Source: Catenibacterium sp. co_0103 (GTDB taxonomy: Bacteria; Bacillota_I; Bacilli_A; Erysipelotrichales; Coprobacillaceae). Taken from it: a stretch of 43,246 nucleotides of DNA. The notes under the pieces are model-generated. The model was not told where the DNA came from. It searched no databases and saw only the letters and a program-made list of their open reading frames with translations. This document shows, piece by piece, positions 1 to 7,535 of the stretch. The stretch is from assembly GCF_004168205.1 (NCBI RefSeq), contig NZ_RCYB01000013.1, positions 1 to 43,246 on the forward strand, written 5' to 3'. Numbering within the stretch: position 1 is the stretch's first letter; every line of letters begins with the position of its first letter. The translations under genes were made by a program, and so were the position numbers.

Positions 1-1
1 A

Positions 2-181
2 AGAATGATGCTTGTCAGTATATACCATATGATTCTTACTGGAGAGACATTTAATCCTTCAGATTATGAATCATTTAAAAATCCTAAGCCACCTATAAAG
101 CAACAAGTTTTAACAGAAGAATCAGCGATAGAGTTTCTTAAGAAATCAGGTTTTGACGTTTCTAAATTAACTAAACCATAA
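2..181 (+). CDS. IS110-family transposase, C-terminal fragment
   Basis: This frame is open from the window edge and encodes 59 residues before TAA at 179-181. It begins RMMLVSIYHMILTGETFNPS, which resembles the C-terminal end of the Transposase_20 domain of IS110/IS1111 recombinases (a Tyr-His-Met/Ile stretch, then a Gly-Glu-x-Tyr/Phe-Asn-Pro motif). The catalytic RuvC-like and serine regions lie upstream, outside the window. An identical reversed copy is at 43066-43245. The family call is by eye from a short segment, so it is likely rather than certain. Confidence 0.65.
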   Translation, partial: RMMLVSIYHMILTGETFNPSDYESFKNPKPPIKQQVLTEESAIEFLKKSGFDVSKLTKP

Positions 182-212
182 TATTCAATTATTCTATTTT
201 TTCTAAATTATT

Positions 213-241
213 CAAACTTATTTTTAAGTTTGTCTTTTTTT
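213..241 (+). terminator. Rho-independent terminator after transposase
   Basis: An 8-bp perfect stem (CAAACTTA / TAAGTTTG) with a TTTT loop is followed by a T-rich run. It lies 32 bases after the transposase stop codon and inside the IS right end. It would also shield the PTS operon downstream from IS transcription. Confidence 0.8.
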
Positions 242-272
242 ATACGTTTTGATTGATTTTTGTTTCACACTT

Positions 273-381
273 ATCTAGCACGTACTAAAGTAGTGAATTT
301 TTCCTAAATAGAGGAAATCGCATTCACCACCTGAAAATAAATATAAGTTTATACTATGAATTGTGAGATGGAGGAAATCAC
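273..381 (+). promoter_or_regulatory. Leader of PTS operon
   Basis: This is the gap between the IS end and the IIA gene. A GGAGG ribosome binding site sits just before the ATG at 382. The string GAGGAAATC(G/A)CAT occurs twice (about 311 and 371), so the first copy looks like a duplicated start region without a gene. A TATACT at 350-355 could be a -10 box, but no good -35 box is placed with it. The IS may have separated the operon from its original promoter. Confidence 0.35.
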
Positions 382-708
382 ATGGAAGATTTAGAATTAT
401 TAAGTTTTAACATTATTTCTGCCGTGGGTGCTGCAAAGTCACGTTATGTACAGGCAATGTATCTTGCTGAGAAGGGTGATTTTGATGAAGCTCGCGCAAA
501 AATCAAAGAAGGAGAAGAAAGCTTTGTGAAAGGTCATGAAGCACATGCATCACTTATCCAGAAGGAAGCATGTGGTGAAAAGACAGTTCCAACAATTCTT
601 CTTATGCATGCGGAAGATCAGCTTATGAATGCTGAAACAACAAAAATCATGGCTGAAGAGATTATCAAACTATCTCAAAGAATTAAAAAATTAGAAGGAG
701 GAGAATAG
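382..708 (+). CDS. PTS lactose/cellobiose-type EIIA
   Basis: This is a 108-residue cytoplasmic phosphocarrier of the PTS lactose/cellobiose family (PTS_IIA, three-helix bundle). It would take phosphate from HPr on a histidine and pass it to the EIIB encoded next. The whole family length is present. The conserved active-site stretch LLMHAEDQLMNAE puts the phosphorylated residue at His76. It starts with ATG behind a GGAGG site. It is the first gene of the PTS set, and its TAG ends one base before the IIB ATG. The sugar cannot be read from the sequence; beta-glucosides, cellobiose, chitobiose and lactose are all possible. Confidence 0.9.
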   Translation: MEDLELLSFNIISAVGAAKSRYVQAMYLAEKGDFDEARAKIKEGEESFVKGHEAHASLIQKEACGEKTVPTILLMHAEDQLMNAETTKIMAEEIIKLSQRIKKLEGGE

Positions 709-709
709 G

Positions 710-1033
710 ATGAAAAAGGTTTATTTATTCTGTAGTGCAGGTATGTCTACTAGTATTCTTGCAAGTAAGATGCAGGAAGTTGCTAATAGCCATAACCTAC
801 CAATTAAGGTCGCTGCTTTTTTTCATAACAAATTAGGAGAAATCGTTAAATCTGATTGTCCTGATTGTATTTTACTTGGTCCACAGGTTGAATATCTTTA
901 TGACGAAACAGTAGCTAACTTCGGGCACCTAAACATACCTATTTCTGTAATCGACCAGGATGATTACGGTATGATGAACGGTGAAAGAGTACTAAAAAAA
1001 GCAATTCTATTAATTAAGAAAAACAATAAATAA
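710..1033 (+). CDS. PTS cellobiose-type EIIB
   Basis: This 107-residue protein is the EIIB subunit of a lactose/cellobiose PTS. It would accept phosphate from EIIA on a cysteine and transfer it to the sugar as it moves through EIIC. The N-terminal P-loop FCSAGMSTS contains the active Cys8. The length equals that of stand-alone CelA-type proteins. The ATG is one base after the IIA stop, with AGGAGG inside the end of the IIA gene, which indicates translational coupling. Confidence 0.9.
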   Translation: MKKVYLFCSAGMSTSILASKMQEVANSHNLPIKVAAFFHNKLGEIVKSDCPDCILLGPQVEYLYDETVANFGHLNIPISVIDQDDYGMMNGERVLKKAILLIKKNNK

Positions 1034-1056
1034 TAATTAAAGGGAGTACTTAAAGT

Positions 1057-2424
1057 ATGATGAAACAACTTGAAAAGTATTTAATGCCTTTAGCGGAAAA
1101 AATCGGGCGTAATAAATACTTAATATCAATTCGTGATGGTTTCTTAGTATCAACACCATTACTTATTGCAGGATCAATTTTCTTATTAATCGCAAACTTT
1201 CCAATTGCAGCTTGGACAAAATTTTTAGAATCAACAATTATCAATCAGAAAACAGGTGAGTCACTTGCTGCATTCTTATCAAAGCCATCTGATGCAACAT
1301 TCACTATCATGGCAGTATTTGCGGTAATGGGTATCGCTTATTCATTTGCTGGTCAGATGAAGACAAACAAGATCTTCGGTGCTGCCTGTGCACTTATGTC
1401 ATGGTTCTTAATCATGCCATACTCAATCACTGGTAATGTTGCTGTAGGATCTAAAACTATTGAAGCAACTCTTTCTGGTATCCCATTAGGATGGGTTGGT
1501 GCTAAGGGTATCTTCGTAGGTATCATTACTGCATTCTTAAGCGTACATATTTATGCTTGGGTAGAAGGTAAAGGCTGGACAATCAAGATGCCAGCTGGTG
1601 TTCCACCAACAGTTGTAGAATCTTTCTCAGCATTGATTCCAGCAACATTCGTAATGACTTTCTTCTTCCTAGTAAACTTAATGTTTGGTTTCTTAGGAAC
1701 AAACGTATTCCAGATTATCTTTGAATTCTTACAGACACCATTACTTAACCTTGGTGATACATTAGGTGCAATGGTTGTTGCTTATATCTTCTTACATTTA
1801 TTCTGGTTCTTTGGTATCAATGGTGGATCAGTAGTAGGTGCTGTATTTAACCCAATTCTTCAGACTCTATCAGCAGAAAACATTCTTTTCTTCACTAAAG
1901 GGCAGGGTACAGGACATATCATCTGTCAGCAGTTCCAGGACTTATTCGCTACATTTGGTGGATGTGGTTCTACATTATCATTATTAATCGCAATGTTATT
2001 ATTCTGTAAATCTAAACGTATTACAGACTTAGGTAAACTTGCTTTAGTTCCAGGTATCTTTGGTATCAACGAACCAATCGTATTCGGTTTACCAATCGTA
2101 TTAAATCCAACTATTCTTATTCCATTCATGTTAGTACCAACAGTAAATATCATTATCTCATACTTCTGTATGGCTCTTAAGATTGTTCCAATCTGTTCAG
2201 GTATCAACATCCCTTGGACTATGCCACCAATTATCTCAGGTTTCTTAGCAACTAACTGGGTAGGTGCACTGCTTCAGGCTGTCCTAATCGTTATTGGTGT
2301 TATTATCTATATGCCATTCATCAAGGTACTTGATAAGCAGTACTTAAATGAAGAAGCTCAGGCTCAGGCTGCTAAAGAAGAAGACGATATTGATTTAGAC
2401 GACTTATCTTTTGACGATCTATAA
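1057..2424 (+). CDS. PTS lactose/cellobiose-type EIIC permease
   Basis: This is the 455-residue membrane permease of the PTS set. It has about ten hydrophobic segments, conserved features of the EIIC family (a LAGSIFLLI-type first segment; GINEPIVFGLPIVLNP at roughly residues 340-355) and an acidic C-terminal tail rich in Asp and Glu. The length is normal for the family (420-460). A GGGAG site precedes ATG-ATG at 1057; the first ATG was chosen. With IIA and IIB it forms a complete phosphorylating sugar importer. The substrate is unknown. Confidence 0.92.
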   Translation: MMKQLEKYLMPLAEKIGRNKYLISIRDGFLVSTPLLIAGSIFLLIANFPIAAWTKFLESTIINQKTGESLAAFLSKPSDATFTIMAVFAVMGIAYSFAGQMKTNKIFGAACALMSWFLIMPYSITGNVAVGSKTIEATLSGIPLGWVGAKGIFVGIITAFLSVHIYAWVEGKGWTIKMPAGVPPTVVESFSALIPATFVMTFFFLVNLMFGFLGTNVFQIIFEFLQTPLLNLGDTLGAMVVAYIFLHLFWFFGINGGSVVGAVFNPILQTLSAENILFFTKGQGTGHIICQQFQDLFATFGGCGSTLSLLIAMLLFCKSKRITDLGKLALVPGIFGINEPIVFGLPIVLNPTILIPFMLVPTVNIIISYFCMALKIVPICSGINIPWTMPPIISGFLATNWVGALLQAVLIVIGVIIYMPFIKVLDKQYLNEEAQAQAAKEEDDIDLDDLSFDDL

Positions 2425-2440
2425 GAAGGAGAGATGAAAC

Positions 2441-2962
2441 ATGAAAATCGTAATGATTTATGACCAGATCCAGTCTGGTAAAGGGATTAAAGATGATCAC
2501 ATGGTACCTTTAGGACTAGTAAAAGAATCATGTGGACCTGCTATTATGATGGAACCATTCTTAAAACAGGTAAATGGACATATTGTATGCTGTTTATATT
2601 GTGGAGATGGATTCTATGAAGCAAATAGTGATGAAGTCAGCCGTAAACTTTGCGCAATGGCAGAAAAAATCAAACCAGATGTTGTTGTATGTGGTCCATG
2701 TTTCAACTATCTTGGCTATGGACGCATGGCTGCACGTGTCGCCTATGATATTAACGAAAAAACTCATTCACATGCTATAGCTGCAATGAGTATAGAAAAT
2801 GAAGAGACAATTAATGAATATAAAGACAAGGTTCATATTATCAAGACACCTAAGAAGGGTGGTACTGGTTTAAATGAATCGTTAGAAGGAATCTGTCAGC
2901 TTGCCAAGGCAATGTGTGAACAGAAAGACGAAGACATCGTTGCTTCTAAGTATTGTTTCTAA
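2441..2962 (+). CDS. GrdB-like small protein (glycine/betaine reductase component B related)
   Basis: This 173-residue protein resembles the N-terminal part of glycine/sarcosine/betaine/D-proline reductase component B. It shares a CGDGFYEAN segment (CGDGYFGEN in GrdB), a KPDVVVCGPCFNYLGYG segment (family: PDLFIAGPAFNAGRYG) and a later IENEE motif. It is far shorter than GrdB (about 430 residues) and has no in-frame TGA suggesting selenocysteine. AAGGAGAG precedes the ATG. It sits between a PTS permease gene and an asparaginase gene, so a role in handling an amino-containing compound is possible, but its reaction is not known. It may be a stand-alone GrdB-fold protein without reductase activity. 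Confidence 0.6.
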   Translation: MKIVMIYDQIQSGKGIKDDHMVPLGLVKESCGPAIMMEPFLKQVNGHIVCCLYCGDGFYEANSDEVSRKLCAMAEKIKPDVVVCGPCFNYLGYGRMAARVAYDINEKTHSHAIAAMSIENEETINEYKDKVHIIKTPKKGGTGLNESLEGICQLAKAMCEQKDEDIVASKYCF

Positions 2963-2970
2963 ATTAACTT

Positions 2971-2994
2971 GAGGATACGTGAGGACGTATCCTC
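2971..2994 (+). terminator. Stem-loop between GrdB-like and asparaginase genes
   Basis: A perfect 9-bp stem (GAGGATACG / CGTATCCTC) with a 6-base loop is followed by only a short T-run. It lies 9 bases after the stop codon and 12 bases before the next ribosome binding site. It could be a weak terminator that lowers expression of the two peptidase genes, or a processing or stability hairpin. Confidence 0.55.
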
Positions 2995-3018
2995 TTTCAA
3001 TAAAAGGAGGATATTAAT

Positions 3019-3972
3019 ATGTACGGTATTATTGCTACTTGGAGAATGGCTTTAGAAGGTATTACCAAAGCAGATGAAATTTTAAAGAATCATGGAGATG
3101 CAGGAGATGCGATTGTTGAAGCTGTTAAGGCTGTAGAAGATTTCCCATATTATAAATCAGTAGGTTATGGGGGATTACCTAATGAAGAAATGATTGTTGA
3201 ATTAGATGCGGCTTATATGAACGGAAATACTCTTTCTGTAGGATGCGTTGGGGCAATCAAAGACTTTGCCAATCCTGTAGAAATCGCTAGAAAGTTATCT
3301 CATGAAAAGGTAAATAATTTCTTAGTAGGTGCAGGTGCTGAAAAGTATGCATCTAAGAATGGTTTTGAAAGAAAGAATATGCTTACTGAACGTGCTGAAA
3401 TTCATTATCATAATAGATTAAAAGAAATGACTCAGGAAATTAAACCTTATTCTGGTCATGATACAGTAGGTATGGTCTGCTTAGATGAAAATGCAAAGAT
3501 GACTTCTGCGACTTCTACAAGTGGTCTATTTATGAAGCGCTCTGGTAGAGTAGGTGATTCACCCGTATCTGGATCTGGTTTCTATGTTGATAGTGAAGTA
3601 GGTGGTGCAAGTGCTACAGGACTTGGTGAAGATGTAATGAAGGGCTGTGTCTCTTATGAAATCGTAAGAATGATGAAAGAAGGTATGCACCCACAGGCTG
3701 CATGTGAAAAGGCGGTTAATACATTCTCTAAAGAATTAATCAAACGTCGTGGTGAAGCAGGAGATATGTCTTTAATCGCTATGAATAATAAAGGTGAATG
3801 GGGATGTGCCACAAATATTGAAGGTTTCTCATTTGTAGTTGCAACTCCAGAACTTGAACCAACTGTATTTGTAGTAAAGCATGAAGGTGAACATAGCGTG
3901 TTTGAAAAAGCAAGTCAGGAATGGCTTGATGATTATATGCGTACAAGAACAGCCCCATTGGTAAGAAAATAA
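3019..3972 (+). CDS. N4-(beta-N-acetylglucosaminyl)-L-asparaginase / isoaspartyl peptidase family
   Basis: This is a 317-residue Ntn-hydrolase of the asparaginase 2 family. These enzymes self-cleave before a threonine that becomes the nucleophile. The cleavage motif GHDT lies at residues 146-149, making Thr149 the predicted nucleophile; the downstream Gly-rich segments (VGDSPVSGSGFYVD; ASATGLGEDVMKG) are the substrate-binding regions. The substrate could be glycosylasparagine, an isoaspartyl peptide or another N4-substituted asparagine. AAAGGAGG precedes the ATG at 3019. Its TAA overlaps the ATG of the dipeptidase gene by one base, so the two are probably translated together. The PTS and peptidase neighbours suggest use of a sugar-amino acid conjugate (inference). 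Confidence 0.85.
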   Translation: MYGIIATWRMALEGITKADEILKNHGDAGDAIVEAVKAVEDFPYYKSVGYGGLPNEEMIVELDAAYMNGNTLSVGCVGAIKDFANPVEIARKLSHEKVNNFLVGAGAEKYASKNGFERKNMLTERAEIHYHNRLKEMTQEIKPYSGHDTVGMVCLDENAKMTSATSTSGLFMKRSGRVGDSPVSGSGFYVDSEVGGASATGLGEDVMKGCVSYEIVRMMKEGMHPQAACEKAVNTFSKELIKRRGEAGDMSLIAMNNKGEWGCATNIEGFSFVVATPELEPTVFVVKHEGEHSVFEKASQEWLDDYMRTRTAPLVRK

Positions 3973-4830
3973 TGAATGAAGAAATATTAAAGGCTGTTGA
4001 TGAGATTGCAGATGAGATGATTGAAGGAATCAAGCGTATTGTACGTATTGATAGTGTAGAATCTGAGGCTGTGAATGATGCTCCTTTTGGAGAAGGCGTA
4101 CGCCATGCACTTGATGAAACACTCCAGTTGTCTCGTGATCTTGGATTTGAAACAGTTGATGTTGATCATTATATCGGTTATGCACGTTATGGTAAAAGTG
4201 ATGATTATGTATGTGCCTGTGGTCATTTAGATGTTGTACCAGTAGGTGAAGGCTGGAAACATCCACCATTTAGTGCTTATGAAGAAGATGGCGTGATTTA
4301 TAGCCGTGGTATTCTAGATAACAAGGGTCCTATTCTTTCATGTCTTTATGCCCTTACTGCTTTAAAGAGACTTGGTATAAAGCCTGAAAGAGAAGTACGT
4401 ATCATCTTTGGCTGTGATGAAGAATCAGGATTTGAGGATTTAAAATATTATTTAGATTATGAAAAAGCACCTATTGCCGGCTTTACACCAGATTGTAAAT
4501 ATCCTGTTGTTTATGCTGAAAGAGGACGTGCTGTTATCAAAGTGAAAGCTGATCTAGATCATTTGATTACTTTTATGAATAAGTATATCTTAAATACACA
4601 AAATAAAGGTGAAAGACTTGGTATTGATTATAAGAATGATGAGTTTGGACAATTAGAAATCCGTAACTATCATTTAACTAAAGAAGACTTCAGCTTTTCT
4701 ATTAGTTATCCAGCAGGAATTACACTAGAAGAAATACTTGATCAACTTAATCGTATTGAAGGGTATGAGTATGAAGTCGTGTCTCATTTCAAGCCTGTTT
4801 ATTTTGATAAAAAGGCACCAATGGTAGAAA
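3972..4830 (+). pseudogene. PepV-like M20 dipeptidase, truncated by IS110/ICE insertion
   Basis: This is the N-terminal part (about 286 residues) of a Zn-dependent M20 dipeptidase of the PepV/Xaa-His type, normally about 460 residues. Metal ligands are visible: the H85-x-D87 pair in CGHLDVVP, D116 in RGILDNKGP, E150/E151 in GCDEESG and D174. The C-terminal catalytic part is missing because an IS110-family copy starts at about 4829 and the ICE at 4856. The frame stays open by chance to 5039, ending in IS- and ICE-derived codons, so a 355-residue fusion could be made but should be inactive. The missing 3' part should lie beyond the right window edge, past the second IS copy. Confidence 0.85.
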
Positions 4831-4855
4831 GTGTGAAACAAAAATCAATCAAAAC
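4829..4855 (-). mobile_element. Outer 27 bp of IS110-family copy B, split from the rest by the ICE
   Basis: These bases are the exact complement of 246-272 in copy A. Copy B entered the dipeptidase gene in the opposite orientation to copy A. The ICE then entered copy B, so this end is separated from the remainder at 42998-43246. Joining 4829-4855 to 42998-43246 with one AAAC removed gives 272 bp identical in length and sequence to copy A. Confidence 0.85.
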
Positions 4856-4859
4856 CTCA

Positions 4860-4875
4860 GTGTACAAGGGGTACA
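4860..4875 (+). repeat. ICE left terminal inverted repeat
   Basis: GTGTACAAGGGGTACA matches the complement of 42976-42991 at 14 of 16 positions. It lies 4 bases inside the left boundary. It is probably part of the recombinase binding site. Confidence 0.6.
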
Positions 4876-4916
4876 AACAAGATAAAATAGAAATGAGGGG
4901 CGATAGAGCGGAAATG

Positions 4917-6425
4917 TCAGATTTTCCACTCTATCTGAACACGGTCGCTGGTGGCCTTGATCGTAGAGATCAAACCATCGGCGGCTTTTCTTTTGTCGTC
5001 AAAATCTATGCTGTCCCAGTTGTCGAGATAATAGGATAACTTCTTTATCTGCTGGGGAGATATGGTTTCAACGCTCAATTCAGCGATTGCCTTTGAAATG
5101 GTCTGGCGTCGGGTGTCCAGTTCTTCAATTTTTTTGTTAGCGTAGGCAAGCAAGGTCGCATTGGCTCCGGTCAGCGTATCCAGCAGCTTTTCAATTTCTG
5201 CCTCCACCTGTGCCAGCTCCACTTGATAGGCGGTCAGCTTCGGATTGACTTTTTCCTCTCTGCCGTGGAGTATCTGAAAGTCTTTGAACTTTTCCTGCAT
5301 GGCCGAGAAAATGAATTGCTCAAATTCTTCTTTACGGATTTTCCCGCAGCCCGGACAGCCTTTGTTTTCCGTCCGTTTGGTACAGCGGAAATATCCGGTG
5401 CTGTTTGGTACATGGGTGGCTTTCAGAGCATACCCACAATGCCCGCATTTGATTTTTCCGGCCAGCCAAGTGTTCTTCGGTTTCCGTCCCTGCTGGAAGG
5501 TGGTATTTGCCATAAGTTTTTTCCGGCATTTCAGCCATGTGTCAGAGGAAATGAGTGCTTCGTGGGGAGCGATAACAAGTATCTGGTCTTTTAAGCACCT
5601 GTCCTTGTCCTCCTTCACATCCCGCCCCTGATAGAGATAGCAGCCGTTTGTTCCGGCAAAGTCGGAAGCGTCATTGACAATCGCTGCGCCCTGGCTCTTG
5701 AAAAATTCGTACAGCTCCAAATCGGCCTGTGCGTAAACGGGGTTTCTTAAAAGCTGGGAAAGAAATGTACGGAACATGGATTTGCCATAAATTTTTATGT
5801 CATGTTCCTCGAAGTATCGGGTAATATCTCCGAAGGAGGTTTCCGGTTCAGCGTACATTTCAAACATCAGCCGAACATGGTCGGCGGCTACGGGGTCGGC
5901 AACCATTTTCTTTGTGCGGATACCCTCTACCACAGTAGGCTCTAACTGATAACCGTATGGTGCCTGTCCGCTCATGTGAAAGCCTTTCAGGCACCGTGAA
6001 TAGTAGGCGTCTGTGACACGCTTCTGAATTGTCTCACGTTCAAGCTGGGCGAATACAATGCAGATATTCAGCATGGCCCGGCCCATCGGGGTCGAAGTAT
6101 CAAACTTTTCCGTGGAGGATACAAACTCCACATCGTACTCTTGAAACAGCTCCATCATCGTTGCAAAGTCCAGAATAGAGCGGCTTATACGGTCCAGCTT
6201 GTACACGATGACCCGCCGAACCTTTCCCTTGCGGATCTCGCCCAGCAGCTTTTGAAACTCCGGCCTGTCCGTGTTCTTACCGGAATAGCCTTTGTCCTTG
6301 AATACCCGGCAGCTCCCACCTTTCAATTCATACTTGCAAAAGTCGATCTGACTTTCAATGCTGATACTGTCCTTGCGGTCTACTGACTGTCTTGCGTAAA
6401 TACAATCTTCTCTGATAAATTCCAT
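4917..6425 (-). CDS. Large serine recombinase (ICE integrase/excisionase)
   Basis: This 502-residue site-specific recombinase would integrate and excise the ICE. The N-terminal resolvase domain begins IYARQSVDRKDSISIESQ, with catalytic Ser14 and Arg12; a further catalytic-core region is YKLDRISRS (about residues 72-80). A recombinase domain follows, then a Cys4 zinc ribbon (CGHCGYA ... CTK ... CPGC) and a C-terminal coiled coil rich in Glu, Lys and Leu, as in TndX/TnpX-type enzymes. The start at 6425 was chosen because AAAGGAG lies 6-7 bases upstream; the open frame extends 12 codons further. The promoter is the repeat block at 6471-6532. The gene ends 61 bp from the ICE left end. Plain Tn1549 uses a tyrosine recombinase, so this is a different integration module. 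Confidence 0.93.
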   Translation of the reverse strand: MEFIREDCIYARQSVDRKDSISIESQIDFCKYELKGGSCRVFKDKGYSGKNTDRPEFQKLLGEIRKGKVRRVIVYKLDRISRSILDFATMMELFQEYDVEFVSSTEKFDTSTPMGRAMLNICIVFAQLERETIQKRVTDAYYSRCLKGFHMSGQAPYGYQLEPTVVEGIRTKKMVADPVAADHVRLMFEMYAEPETSFGDITRYFEEHDIKIYGKSMFRTFLSQLLRNPVYAQADLELYEFFKSQGAAIVNDASDFAGTNGCYLYQGRDVKEDKDRCLKDQILVIAPHEALISSDTWLKCRKKLMANTTFQQGRKPKNTWLAGKIKCGHCGYALKATHVPNSTGYFRCTKRTENKGCPGCGKIRKEEFEQFIFSAMQEKFKDFQILHGREEKVNPKLTAYQVELAQVEAEIEKLLDTLTGANATLLAYANKKIEELDTRRQTISKAIAELSVETISPQQIKKLSYYLDNWDSIDFDDKRKAADGLISTIKATSDRVQIEWKI

Positions 6426-6470
6426 ATTGGGCTCCTTTCCTTGTTGGAATGGAGCTACCAACCTTACAAC

Positions 6471-6532
6471 TATATTATACCATCAGCAGCCCCGGACAAC
6501 AATGTTGCGAATGATTAGGGAAATCTGTCTCC
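6471..6532 (-). promoter_or_regulatory. Promoter block of recombinase gene (repeat copy 1)
   Basis: Read on the minus strand, a perfect TATAAT lies 17 bp after TTGTTG, and an upstream box TTCGCAACAT sits just before the -35 region. The block overlaps the end of tnpW and leads into the recombinase gene. About three quarters of its bases recur at 15991-16051 with the same spacing, upstream of the CD1845-like/relaxase genes. A shared regulator is likely (inference). Confidence 0.6.
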
Positions 6533-6691
6533 ATATTTGCTGAACACCTCGTAAAGACAACGCTCAATTTCTTTTTTGCGCTGTGCTTTCTCCTTCGGGG
6601 GAAGTACCGGCGTGAGGCTTTCCAGCACAATGATCTTCCCTTGAAATGCGACAGACTTTGTTTCTCGTTCATAAGTGACAGCTTGCGTCAT
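6515..6691 (-). CDS. TnpW family small protein
   Basis: This 58-residue protein starts MTQAVTYERETKS and contains VLESLTPVLPPKEKAQRKKEIERCLYEVF, typical of transposon-encoded TnpW proteins near the integrase end of Tn1549/Tn4451-like elements. Its biochemical function is not established. The start at 6691 has AAAGGAGG 7 bases upstream; a longer open frame to 6976 crosses a terminator and a palindrome and is not a gene. The last codons overlap the recombinase promoter block. It is basic and mostly helical, with no membrane segment. Confidence 0.8.
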   Translation of the reverse strand: MTQAVTYERETKSVAFQGKIIVLESLTPVLPPKEKAQRKKEIERCLYEVFSKYGDRFP

Positions 6692-6764
6692 TGAAAACCT
6701 CCTTTGCGAAAGTGCGTGTATATGCCAGCCTTTCCCACTTGTCCCGTGGGGAAATGTCAAAAGA

Positions 6765-6783
6765 CGGCACCCAGCAGGTGCCG
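6765..6783 (-). terminator. Terminator upstream of tnpW
   Basis: On the minus strand the stem CGGCACC / GGTGCCG is followed by TCTTTTG. It lies between the 67-residue hypothetical gene and tnpW, so it probably ends the upstream transcript. Confidence 0.6.
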
Positions 6784-6801
6784 CCCTTTGAGCTTTCTCC
6801 A

Positions 6802-6824
6802 CTTCGGGTCGATGTGGCCCGAGG
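6802..6824. repeat. 23-bp palindrome, copy 1
   Basis: Arms CTTCGGGTC / GGCCCGAGG. It directly follows the stop codon of the 67-residue hypothetical gene. Confidence 0.8.
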
Positions 6825-7028
6825 TCAGTAAGGACTGGAATGGTACTTTTCTTTGGCGTCCTCCACGCTGTTGAGGTCAAATACTTCATAAAGCTGCCCC
6901 ACAACACGCCGTATATCCTTCTTTGAAAATCCGCAGTCCTCCATTGCCATAATGACATAACCGCGGCAGGCGTCATTACTCCATTCGTCCGTTTCCAAGC
7001 CGGGGATCATTCCAAACGCATTTCCCAT
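6825..7028 (-). CDS. Conserved ICE hypothetical protein (67 aa)
   Basis: This is an unrecognised small acidic protein beginning MGNAFGMIPGLETDEWSND. It has a helical C-terminal half (KKDIRRVVGQLYEVFDLNS). The start at 7028 was chosen for the GGAG site 7 bases upstream; the frame is open 31 codons further but without support. A 23-bp palindrome begins directly at its stop codon (6802-6824). Its location between the sigma factor and tnpW genes fits an accessory role at the integrase end. No signal peptide or membrane segment is seen. Confidence 0.55.
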   Translation of the reverse strand: MGNAFGMIPGLETDEWSNDACRGYVIMAMEDCGFSKKDIRRVVGQLYEVFDLNSVEDAKEKYHSSPY

Positions 7029-7535
7029 AAAATGCTCCTTTTTTGAAAAGATGGGGAGCCACACCGGATCGGTTGGCCTATCATCAGACAGCATTGCCGG
7101 GGGCTCCCCATAGGTTTTCACTTCATTTCAGACACATCGGACGGACATAGGCTTCATGCCCCATAGTATTTCAACTCTCCCCATTCTGATGGCAAGGCGT
7201 TCTCATTGCCTGCGACGGCTCACGGCTTGCAAGGCCGCTTCAACGCTCGGACTGTGACTAAACGCAAGTATCCGGGTTCTGCGCCTGTTCCGGTGGAGCC
7301 AGCCTTGCCCCACCTATGGCATGGACCTGTTCGCTCGCTCAGTTTTACAAAGACTGTATTCTCTGAAATCCGAGGTCATGGCGGGTCTGTCACACAGCGC
7401 GTTCCCCTTCGTATCCGGGTGTCTTTTTATTCAATTTTCAATCTGCATGAGGCTTATCTGAACCTCGGGTCATTGTGACCCGAAGTGTTTTGCCTCTCAT
7501 AAACCATTTCATTTTCCGGTCTAAATCGGTACGCC
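7029..7535. other. Non-coding stretch between sigma factor and hypothetical gene
   Basis: I see no convincing gene on either strand; short open frames lack ribosome binding sites. An 8-bp stem (GGGGAGCC / GGCTCCCC) encloses about 45 bases near 7050-7111, and a 23-bp palindrome lies at 7463-7485. An excisionase gene is often found hereabouts in related elements, but none is visible. Confidence 0.4.
7463..7485. repeat. 23-bp palindrome, copy 2
   Basis: Arms CCTCGGGTCA / TGACCCGAAG. It lies about 50 bases downstream of the sigma factor stop codon. Confidence 0.8.

Larger units (their letters stand above)
1..272 (+). mobile_element. IS110-family element, right end (copy A)
   Basis: This segment holds the transposase 3' end, a terminator and about 90 bp of non-coding right end. 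Its extent is set by comparison with a second, inverted copy: bases 1-249 match the complement of 42998-43246, and 246-272 match the complement of 4829-4855. The identity ends near CACACTT at 266-272. The left end of the element, where IS110-group members usually encode their bridge RNA, lies outside the window. The family assignment rests on the transposase C-terminus. Confidence 0.75.

Noticed and set aside
2441..2962. Selenoprotein reading of the GrdB-like gene
   Set aside because: The frame has no in-frame TGA before the stop and no SECIS-like element was seen.
3972..5039. Intact 355-residue dipeptidase
   Set aside because: The last 70 or so codons come from the IS end, the ICE end and the antisense of the recombinase gene; the family needs about 460 residues.
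6515..6976. A 153-codon open frame covering tnpW
   Set aside because: The upstream part crosses a terminator and a palindrome; the strong ribosome binding site supports the short 58-residue protein only.
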